From: an uncultured Opitutia bacterium
GTDB taxonomy: Bacteria; Verrucomicrobiota; Verrucomicrobiia; Opitutales; UBA953
Direction of reading: 5' to 3'
Assembly: GCA_937874455.1 (NCBI GenBank)
Contig: CALNBE010000231.1
Coordinates: forward strand, 1 to 18,161
Length of the DNA: 18,161 nucleotides
Under the pieces are notes generated by a model that did no database searches, was not told the origin of the DNA, and saw only the letters and a list, made by a program, of their open reading frames with translations. A program made the position numbers and the translations under genes. Within the stretch, counting starts at the first letter, position 1. Each line of letters begins with the position of its first letter. Shown here piece by piece: positions 6,951 to 13,002 of the stretch.

Positions 6951-6975
6951 AGTTCTCCTGTTAAAACCTAACACA

Positions 6976-8955
6976 ATGCCACCCCTCCTCGCTTCCTCGT
7001 TGCAGATCGACCTGCACTTCCTCGACTACGCCATTATGGTGATTTACGTCGTCTTTGTGCTCGGGATCGGCTTCGCCCTCAAACGCTACATGAAAAACTC
7101 GGAGGACTTTTTGATCTCCGGGCGCTCCATCCCGGCCTGGGTCACCGGCCTCGCCTTTATCTCCGCCAACTTGGGCGCGCTGGAGGTGATCGGGATGGCC
7201 GCAAGCGGTGCCAAATACGGCATGCTCACCACCCACTTTTACTGGATCGGCGCCATCGTCGCCATGGTCTTCTTGGCCATCTTCATGATGCCGTTCTATT
7301 ACGGCTCCAAGGCCCGTTCCGCCCCGGAATACCTGAAGATGCGGTTCGACGAAAAAACCCGCGGTCTGAACTCCGTTTCCTTTGCGGTAATGACCATCCT
7401 CGGCTCCGGCATCTCCATGCACGCGCTGGCCGACCTGCTCAGCAAGCTGCTCGGCTGGAACTACGACCTCAGCCTCGTCATCTGCTCCGTCGTCGTGATG
7501 ATGTATATTTTCAAAGGCGGCCTCACCTCCGCCATTTACACCGAAGTCGTCCAGTTCTTCCTCATCGTCTTCGGCTTTGCCCCCGTGGTTTTCCTCGGGC
7601 TCAAGGAAATCGGCGGCTGGGAAGGCTTGACCGCCAAGCTGCACACTGTTGGTGCCAATAGTCAGTCCATGGGGCTGACCGACAACCAGCTCGGCGAAAC
7701 CGCCTGGACCAGCATGTGGAGCAATCTCGGCGACGCCTCGGCCAACTCCATGGGAATTAACTGGATCGGCCTCGTTTTCGGCCTGGGATTCGTTCTTTCC
7801 TTCGGCTACTGGTGCACCAACTTCCTCGTAGTGCAACGCGCCATGGCTGCCAACTCCATGCGCGCCGCCCGCAACACCCCGATCATCGCCACCATCCCCA
7901 AAATGATTTTCCCCCTGCTGGTGATCGTGCCAGGGCTGATCGCCGTCGCCTTGGAAAGCAGTGCCTTGAGCTCCCCCAGCGCCGATTCCTACGCCATCGC
8001 ACGCAAAGAGGTGAAGATCGATGACGCCGCATGGAAAACACTTGAATCGCGCATCGTCGCCCAAGACGCCTCCTTCTCTCCCATGGCCGCGGCCGGGGCA
8101 GTTTTGGCCGCAACTCCAGATGCCAAGTCTTACAACAAACCGGTAATCGCCGGAATCGTGGAAAAAATCCGCAAGGAAAATCTCGCTCCGGAACAGGCCC
8201 GATCCCTGATTCAAAACAACCTCGGTGAACGCGACTATAACAATGTCATCACCTCCCTCCTCAACCGCTACTGCCCAACCGGCCTCCTCGGTCTGGCGCT
8301 CACCGCGCTCCTCGCCTCCTTCATGTCCGGCATGGCGGGCAATGTCACCGCGTTCAACACCGTCTGGACCTACGACATTTACCAAAGCTACTTCGCCAAG
8401 GACAAGAGCGACGCCCACTACATGTGGATGGGCCGGGTCGCCACCGTGGTCTGCATCATCCTGAGCATCGGCTTCGCCTACGTCGCCCGCCAGTTCGACA
8501 ACATCATGGACTTGCTCCAACTGGTGTTCGGCTTCGTCAACGCGCCCATCTTCGCCGCCTTCCTCTTCGGCATGTTCTGGAAACGCGCCACTGGCCACGC
8601 GGCTTTCTTCGGGGTGCTGCTGGGCACAATTGTCTCCGCGCTCTTCTACGGCTTCACCGTGGTCAAAGACGGCTCCGCTTGGTTCACCTCGGGAGAAAAC
8701 GCGCTCTACACCTTCCAGAGTGCGATGACGCAAAACTTCTGGTTGGCCCTCGCCTCCTTCGGCACCGCTGCCTTGGTCATGCTCATCGTCTCCCTGGTCA
8801 CCAAACGCACCAAGTCCGACGAGGAACTGAAGGGGCTCGTTTACTCCCTGACGCCGAAACAGGTGGACGCCGACGCGCCTTGGTACGCCAAGCCGGCCAT
8901 CAGCGGCGTGATCATCCTGATCGTCTGCGTCGCCCTCAACATCTACTTCGCCTAA
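6976..8955 (+). CDS. Sodium:solute symporter family transporter with enlarged central loop
   Basis: The 659-residue polytopic membrane protein belongs to the SSS (SGLT-type) family. Its markers are DYAIMVIYVVFVLGIG in the first helix, SEDFLISGRSIPAWVTGLAFISANLGALE, YYGSKARSAPEYLKMRF, IFKGGLTSAIYTEVVQFF, GYWCTNFLVVQRAMAA, and GLLGLALTALLASFMSG followed by AFNTVWTYDIYQ. About 13-15 transmembrane helices are expected, the last at the extreme C-terminus (ISGVIILIVCVALNIYFA). The family imports sugars, amino acids or similar solutes with sodium; the substrate is not deducible. Between PGLIAVAL (about residue 325) and NRYCPTG (about residue 430) lie about 100 mostly hydrophilic, helical residues where typical members have a short loop. 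The usual SS pair of the helix-8 sodium site reads SG here, by my eye alignment. A small membrane protein gene follows 21 bases later. Confidence 0.93.
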   Translation: MPPLLASSLQIDLHFLDYAIMVIYVVFVLGIGFALKRYMKNSEDFLISGRSIPAWVTGLAFISANLGALEVIGMAASGAKYGMLTTHFYWIGAIVAMVFLAIFMMPFYYGSKARSAPEYLKMRFDEKTRGLNSVSFAVMTILGSGISMHALADLLSKLLGWNYDLSLVICSVVVMMYIFKGGLTSAIYTEVVQFFLIVFGFAPVVFLGLKEIGGWEGLTAKLHTVGANSQSMGLTDNQLGETAWTSMWSNLGDASANSMGINWIGLVFGLGFVLSFGYWCTNFLVVQRAMAANSMRAARNTPIIATIPKMIFPLLVIVPGLIAVALESSALSSPSADSYAIARKEVKIDDAAWKTLESRIVAQDASFSPMAAAGAVLAATPDAKSYNKPVIAGIVEKIRKENLAPEQARSLIQNNLGERDYNNVITSLLNRYCPTGLLGLALTALLASFMSGMAGNVTAFNTVWTYDIYQSYFAKDKSDAHYMWMGRVATVVCIILSIGFAYVARQFDNIMDLLQLVFGFVNAPIFAAFLFGMFWKRATGHAAFFGVLLGTIVSALFYGFTVVKDGSAWFTSGENALYTFQSAMTQNFWLALASFGTAALVMLIVSLVTKRTKSDEELKGLVYSLTPKQVDADAPWYAKPAISGVIILIVCVALNIYFA

Positions 8956-8976
8956 TCTCAACCCGTTTTTCTTCCC

Positions 8977-9213
8977 ATGGACATTCGCAATCCCATCGGC
9001 CTGCTCTTCACCCTCCTCGGCGCCCTGCTGATCGGCTGGGGTCTCTTCGGAGGCGAGGAGGCCGCCACCGCCAAAAACGTTCCCGAAGCCATCAACATCA
9101 ACCTCTGGTGGGGCATCGTGATGCTGGTTTTCGGCCTCATCATGCTCGGGCTCGCCATTTGCGCCGCCAAGAAGAGCAAATGCCAGGACGGCAAATGCTG
9201 CTGCGGGGAATAA
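8977..9213 (+). CDS. Small two-helix membrane protein with Cys-rich tail
   Basis: The 78-residue protein has two hydrophobic segments (GLLFTLLGALLIGWGLFG, about residues 8-25, and WWGIVMLVFGLIMLGLAICAA, about residues 44-64) joined by a short acidic/polar loop. The tail KKSKCQDGKCCCGE contains four cysteines. Positive residues before the tail suggest that both ends face the cytoplasm. The Cys cluster could bind a metal or iron-sulfur group, or form disulfides; this is inference. The gene starts 21 bases after the symporter stop and ends before a terminator, so it is very probably co-transcribed and may be a small accessory subunit of the transporter. The family is not recognised with certainty. 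The stop codon TAA is the beginning of an AAATTTCCTCCGCG motif copy. Confidence 0.78.
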   Translation: MDIRNPIGLLFTLLGALLIGWGLFGGEEAATAKNVPEAININLWWGIVMLVFGLIMLGLAICAAKKSKCQDGKCCCGE

Positions 9214-9226
9214 AATTTCCTCCGCG
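9213..9226 (+). repeat. AAATTTCCTCCGCG motif, copy 4 (at a stop codon)
   Basis: This exact 14-base copy begins on the last base of the TAA stop of the Cys-tailed protein and lies just before the terminator. Confidence 0.75.
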
Positions 9227-9236
9227 TTTTTCCCAG

Positions 9237-9264
9237 CCGGCATCCCTCGGGGTGCCGGTTTTTC
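9237..9264 (+). terminator. rho-independent terminator after the symporter unit
   Basis: CCGGCATCC pairs with GGTGCCGG (9237-9258; one T-G wobble, short C/G-rich loop). It is followed by TTTTTC. It lies 24 bases after the stop at 9213. Confidence 0.88.
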
Positions 9265-9347
9265 TTTGCCCGGCAAGCAACACTCTTGCCTCCGCGCCCG
9301 TCCGGGTTTTTTCTGCCCTCTCCAACCGCAAACTTCTCCCTCACACT

Positions 9348-9866
9348 TTGCCACCACGCCGTCCACATCCGCGCTCCCCTCGCCCGTATTCCGCAGGAAA
9401 AAGCAAGCAGCCGATCCGCAGCGCCGCCCGCGCCCTGATTATTCACGATGGCTACCTGCTCACCGTGGTACTGCGCGACAGCAAGGGCGATCTCCATGTG
9501 CTGCCGGGCGGCGGACAAATGCACGGCGAAACCCTCGCCAACACGGTGCGGCGCGAATGCCGCGAGGAACTGGGCGTGGAAATTTCCGTCCAGACACTCG
9601 CCTACGTCCGCGAATACATCGGCGCCAATCACGATTTCGCCAAGCGCCACCGCGATTTTCACCAAGTCGAGGCGGTCTTCCTTTGCACCATCCAAAATCC
9701 CGGCCAGCTCGGCGCAGGCTGCGAGCAAGACAACCGGCAGGTGGGCCTGAAGTGGATTCCCTTGCGCGAATTTTCCCACTACCGTTTTTCGCCGAGCATC
9801 CTGCAAACCTATGTGCAGGACGGTCAGCTAGTCATCCCCCAGCCTTATCTCGGCGACAATCATTAG
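9348..9866 (+). CDS. Nudix hydrolase
   Basis: The protein carries a complete Nudix box, GGGQMHGETLANTVRRECREELGV, matching G-x5-E-x7-R-E-U-x-E-E-x-G-U, where the REUxEE glutamates bind the metal. Upstream is the typical strand SAARALIIHDGYLLTVVLRD. Downstream come YVREYIG, VEAVFLC and VGLKWIPLREFSHYRFSP, the last part resembling Nudix C-terminal WxP segments. The family hydrolyses nucleoside diphosphates linked to another group; the substrate is not evident. The start is uncertain. No ATG lies in frame between the preceding terminator and the conserved domain, so TTG at 9348 is proposed (172 residues); a GTG at 9252 sits inside the terminator stem and is unlikely. tcdA begins 9 bases after the stop, implying co-transcription. 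Confidence 0.85.
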   Translation: MPPRRPHPRSPRPYSAGKSKQPIRSAARALIIHDGYLLTVVLRDSKGDLHVLPGGGQMHGETLANTVRRECREELGVEISVQTLAYVREYIGANHDFAKRHRDFHQVEAVFLCTIQNPGQLGAGCEQDNRQVGLKWIPLREFSHYRFSPSILQTYVQDGQLVIPQPYLGDNH

Positions 9867-9875
9867 CCCGTCGCG

Positions 9876-10715
9876 ATGGATTTTTCCTCCGCCTATCTCG
9901 AACGTTTCGCCGGGGTTGGACGCCTCTACGGGCGCTCCGGTCTAGCCCGGCTCGCCGCCGCCCATGTCGCCGTGATCGGTCTGGGCGGCGTCGGCTCTTG
10001 GGCGGTCGAGGCACTGGCCCGCTCGGGTGTCGGCGAAATCACCTTGGTGGACATGGATGACGTCTGCGTCTCCAACACCAACCGCCAGCTCCACGCGATT
10101 TCCTCCGCCATTGGCCATCCGAAAACCGAGGTGCTGGCCGAGCGCGTCCTCGCCATTAATCCCGAGTGCCGGGTGCATGCGGTGCCGCGTTTCTTCACGG
10201 AAAAAACCTCGGAGGAAATTCTCGCCGCGCCATTCACCGGCATCATCGACGCCATCGACAGCCTGTCTCCCAAGTGCCATCTGCTCGCCGCATGCCGCGC
10301 CCGGAAAATTCCCGTGGTCGCCAGCGGGGGCTGCGCAGGCAAACGCGATTTCTCCGCCATCCGCGTCACCGACATGGTGCAAAGCGATTCTGACCGGCTC
10401 CTCAAATTCGTCCGCAAACGGCTCCGCCAAGTTCACCGTTTCCCCCGCGGCGAAAAAAAATTCGGCATCCCCTGCGTCTGGTCCACCGAACTGAGCAGCG
10501 GCGATCCCGATGGCTGCGACGCCTCCCTGCCCGGAACCATCGGCAGTGAAGACGACTTGCGTCCAAATTGTGAATGGGGCTTCGGCACCGCAGTGTTCAT
10601 TTCCGGCGCCTTCGGTTTCGCCGCCGCCGGGGTGATGATCGAAAAAATCGCCTCTGGCACCTGGCCTGTTTCCGCCGCCAAGGAAATTCCTCCGCCCGCG
10701 GCCCCGGCTTTCTGA
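9876..10715 (+). CDS. tcdA: tRNA threonylcarbamoyladenosine dehydratase (TcdA/CsdL)
   Basis: The 279-residue protein is of the E1/ThiF/MoeB superfamily with the TcdA pattern: RFAGVGRLYGRSGLARL, the nucleotide-binding loop VIGLGGVGSWAVEALARSG, VDMDDVCVSNTNRQLHA, IDAIDSLSPKCHLLAACR, VVASGGCAGKRD and the C-terminal FGTAVFISGAFGFAAAGVMI. TcdA uses ATP to cyclise N6-threonylcarbamoyladenosine (t6A37) of ANN-decoding tRNAs to ct6A. It is cytosolic and associated with the inner membrane in some bacteria. It is not expected to replace ThiF of the thiamine pathway, though this is the only ThiF-superfamily protein in the window. The nudix gene is 9 bases upstream and the phosphatase-family gene 36 bases downstream, where another TTTCCTCCGC core lies. 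One core copy also sits at the start of the gene (9883-9892). Confidence 0.95.
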   Translation: MDFSSAYLERFAGVGRLYGRSGLARLAAAHVAVIGLGGVGSWAVEALARSGVGEITLVDMDDVCVSNTNRQLHAISSAIGHPKTEVLAERVLAINPECRVHAVPRFFTEKTSEEILAAPFTGIIDAIDSLSPKCHLLAACRARKIPVVASGGCAGKRDFSAIRVTDMVQSDSDRLLKFVRKRLRQVHRFPRGEKKFGIPCVWSTELSSGDPDGCDASLPGTIGSEDDLRPNCEWGFGTAVFISGAFGFAAAGVMIEKIASGTWPVSAAKEIPPPAAPAF

Positions 10716-10751
10716 TTTGCCCTTTCCTCCGCGCCGCCGCACTCTCGCCGC

Positions 10752-11526
10752 ATGATTGCTGAAAAGACGCGCGCCGAATTGCTGGCCTTCGCCAACACGC
10801 TCGCCGACCGGGCCGGGGATTTGCTCCGCGACTACCATGCCCGCGCCGACACCCCGGTCGAAATCAAGCCCGACGGCTCCCCGGTCACCCTCGCCGACAA
10901 AGACTGCGAAAAGCACCTGCGCGCCTGGATCGCGGAGCAATTTCCCGCGCATGGAGTCATCGGCGAAGAATTTGGCGAGGATCGCCCCGACGCCGAATTC
11001 GTCTGGATCCTCGACCCGATCGACGGCACCAAATCCTTCATCCCGCGTGTCCCGCTCTACGGGCTGCTCTTCGGGTTGCTTTACCAAGGCAAACCCTTCC
11101 TCGGCGTGATCGAGCAACCAGTCCCCCGCCAGCGCGTGGTCGGCGACGGGCAGCGCACGCTCTACAACGGCCGCCCGGCCAAGGTTTCCTCCCAGCGCGA
11201 ACTTTCCAAAGCCCTGCTGCTCACCACCGACATTAAAAACGTCGCCAAATACCAGGACAACGCCGCCTGGCAACGCCTGCTCCAAGCCACCGGCACCTTC
11301 CGCACCTGGGGCGATTGCTACGGGCACCTGATGGTCGCCGCCGGGTTCGGCGACATCGATCACGACCGTGCACACGCGGTTCGTGACCAGCCCCGAGCTG
11401 GCTCCCTATCAGGGCGCGGGCGCGGCCATTTCCGACTGGAAGGGCGGCGACCCCATCGCCAGCGCCAACATCATCGCCGCCAATCCCTGGCTGCACGAGC
11501 AGGTGCTCGCCGTGCTCAACGGCTGA
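10752..11526 (+). pseudogene. Inositol monophosphatase-family (histidinol-phosphatase-like) gene, frameshifted
   Basis: The first about 200 codons give a clear IMPase-family protein: DLLRDYHARAD, GSPVTLADKDCEKHLRAWI, HGVIGEEFG (metal-binding Glu), WILDPIDGTKSFI (metal-binding Asp pair), GLLYQGKPFLGVIEQP and TFRTWGDCYGHLMVAAG, the last typical of HisN-like members that hydrolyse histidinol phosphate or related phosphates. At about 11343-11370 the homology leaves this frame. It resumes in the frame starting at 11395 with ELAPYQGAG, AAISDWKGGDPIA and IIAANPWLHEQVLAVLNG, ending at TGA 11524-11526. A one-base gain or two-base loss is needed to join them. The WD/PYD motif with the second metal ligand, expected at this place, is not recognisable in either frame. 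If not a sequencing error, the product is inactive. Reading on in the first frame fuses the gene artificially to the next small gene, which should be ignored. Confidence 0.8.
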
Positions 11527-11573
11527 GCCGCAAAGGAAACTTTCCCCCGCAAAAAACACCAACCGCCTCCCTC

Positions 11574-11783
11574 ATGGCCCAAGGACAAGGATCCACCGGC
11601 AACGTCATTGCCGCACTTTCCAGCTTCTTCATTCCCGGTCTCGGCCAGCTCATCCAAGGCCGGCTTCTCCTTGCGACCTTCATGTTCGTTTCGGCCTGCA
11701 TCCTTTGGTGGTTCTGGCTCGGCTGGATCATCCACCTCTGGTCCATCCTCAACGCCGCGCTTTTCAAGCCGAAGGGAAATTGA
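11574..11783 (+). CDS. Small membrane protein with IPGLGQ motif
   Basis: The 69-residue protein contains SSFFIPGLGQLIQGRLLLA followed by a hydrophobic, Trp-rich segment that spans the membrane once or twice (FMFVSACILWWFWLGWIIHLW) and a basic end. The F-x-PGLGQ-x-x-QGR pattern is common in short TM2-like and similar small inner-membrane proteins; their function is unknown to me. The ATG at 11574 is chosen because the preceding gene ends at 11526 in its corrected frame. Without that correction the sequence would appear as the C-terminus of a spurious fusion. It lies 41 bases before the LpxR-like gene. Confidence 0.72.
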   Translation: MAQGQGSTGNVIAALSSFFIPGLGQLIQGRLLLATFMFVSACILWWFWLGWIIHLWSILNAALFKPKGN

Positions 11784-11824
11784 GCTTTCCAAGCCGCCCG
11801 CGCTTTCTTTTTCCTTTGCTCCAC

Positions 11825-12898
11825 ATGCTTTCCCTCCGCTCCCTCGCCGCCGCCGCGTTTATCTCGCTCTCCTCCGTCGCCGGGTTCGCCGACGTTGACG
11901 CTTCCGCGCCCAAATCCGTTCCGGCTGAAAAATCCCGCACCGCCGCGCAGATGGGCACCTTCACCCTGATGGCCGAAAACGACTTCAAATGGAGCGACAA
12001 ATACTACACCAACGCAGTCCAGTTCGCCTACACCAGCCCGGTGCTCTTTCAGGAAAATGGCGCGCCCGACTGGCTCGCCAGCACACTGCGCTTTACTCCG
12101 CTGGCCGTTTCCTCTGCGACCACGCCCGCCGAATACCGCTTCCATTTCGGAGTCGCCCAGGAAATGTACACCGCCAAAAGTTTGGACCGCTACCCGCCGC
12201 CGGGCGACCATCCTTATTCCGGTCTGCTCTACGGATCCTTCGGTCTGAGCAGTGAAACCGCCAGCCGACTGGACGTGCTCGAACTCAGCCTCGGCGTCAT
12301 CGGCCCGGCCTCGCTGGCCCGCCAAACCCAAAACGAATACCACGACCTGATCGACGACGACCGATTCCTCGGCTGGCCCGACCAAGTGCGCAACGAGCCG
12401 TTGATTCAGCTTGCCTGGGAGCGGCGCCATCGCGTCTGCCTCCATCGGGAGGAAAGTTTCGGCATCGACGTCATCCCACACCTCCATATCGAGGGCGGCA
12501 CCGTCCGCACCTACGCCACCGGCGGTGCCCAGTTGCGCCTCGGCTGGAACCTGCCGGAGGACTTTGGCGTGGACACCCTGCGCGCCACCAATGCCACCTT
12601 TCGCCCGGCCCGCAACCTGCCCGTCTCCGCCTCCGGCTTCCGCCCCGACTCCTTCTACTTTTACGCCGACGCGCAAATCGAAGGCTGGCTGCACAACTCT
12701 TCACTCGACGGCAATCTTTGGCGCGACTCCTACTCCGTGGACAGCTATCCCTGCGTCGGCCAAGGCACCTTCGGCATCGCCGCCCACTGGGGCCAGTGGC
12801 GCTTCACCTACGCCACCCTGGTCCGTTCCAAGGAATTTCGAACTCAGGACCACGATACATTTGTCTTCCACAGCATCAGCCTGACCGCCGCTTTTTAA
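11825..12898 (+). CDS. LpxR-family outer-membrane lipid A deacylase (DUF2219)
   Basis: The 357-residue protein has a signal peptide (MLSLRSLAAAAFISLSSVAGFA, cleavage near residue 22). Its beta-barrel pattern ends in a terminal Phe, as expected for an outer-membrane protein. Family marks include FTLMAENDFKWSDKYYTNAV (the N-D pair and YTN), FGVAQEMYTAKSLD, HPYSGLLYGSFGL, LELSLGVIGPASLARQTQN followed by EYH, and GWPDQVRNEPLIQLAWE. In Salmonella LpxR, which removes the 3'-acyloxyacyl group from lipid A with calcium, the Asn-Asp pair and the His in this region are catalytic; the equivalents are present here. The in-frame upstream extension is discarded because the signal sequence begins at 11825. 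The stop codon overlaps a copy of the AAATTTCCTCCGCG motif. Whether the protein acts on lipid A here is inferred from family membership. Confidence 0.88.
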   Translation: MLSLRSLAAAAFISLSSVAGFADVDASAPKSVPAEKSRTAAQMGTFTLMAENDFKWSDKYYTNAVQFAYTSPVLFQENGAPDWLASTLRFTPLAVSSATTPAEYRFHFGVAQEMYTAKSLDRYPPPGDHPYSGLLYGSFGLSSETASRLDVLELSLGVIGPASLARQTQNEYHDLIDDDRFLGWPDQVRNEPLIQLAWERRHRVCLHREESFGIDVIPHLHIEGGTVRTYATGGAQLRLGWNLPEDFGVDTLRATNATFRPARNLPVSASGFRPDSFYFYADAQIEGWLHNSSLDGNLWRDSYSVDSYPCVGQGTFGIAAHWGQWRFTYATLVRSKEFRTQDHDTFVFHSISLTAAF

Positions 12899-12911
12899 AA
12901 TTTCCTCCGCG
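12898..12911 (+). repeat. AAATTTCCTCCGCG motif, copy 5 (at a stop codon)
   Basis: This exact 14-base copy begins on the last base of the TAA stop of the LpxR-like gene, followed by a pyrimidine-rich spacer and a terminator. Confidence 0.75.
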
Positions 12912-12943
12912 CGTTTTCCTTCGCGCAGACCCCATTCGTCCAC

Positions 12944-12977
12944 AAAAAAAACCACGGCTTCAAACCGTGGTTTTTTT
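12944..12977. terminator. Bidirectional terminator between lpxR-like and pnp genes
   Basis: ACCACGG (12951-12957) pairs with CCGTGGT (12965-12971) around a 7-base loop. Seven A precede and seven T follow, so it can end both the plus-strand LpxR-like transcript and the minus-strand pnp transcript. Confidence 0.93.
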
Positions 12978-13002
12978 GTAAAACTCCCCGAAGGGAAATC
13001 GC

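Noticed and set aside
8424..9347. Long N-terminal extension of the Nudix protein
   Set aside because: It would overlap the symporter and the Cys-tailed gene and run through a terminator; it is out-of-frame translation of those genes.
6961..9366. Very long open frame (about 800 codons) on the minus strand opposite the symporter
   Set aside because: It mirrors the codon phase of the real plus-strand genes, is low complexity (Gly, Glu, Asp, His) and has no domain. It arises from high-GC codon bias.
9876..10715. TcdA as the missing ThiF of the thiamine operon
   Set aside because: The sequence carries TcdA-type signatures along its length, and the gene is separated from thiSEG by another transcription unit and a terminator.
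10752..11783. 343-residue fusion of phosphatase and small membrane protein
   Set aside because: The middle about 70 residues are Arg/Gly-rich out-of-frame translation; the corrected frame gives a proper phosphatase C-terminus and a separate small gene.
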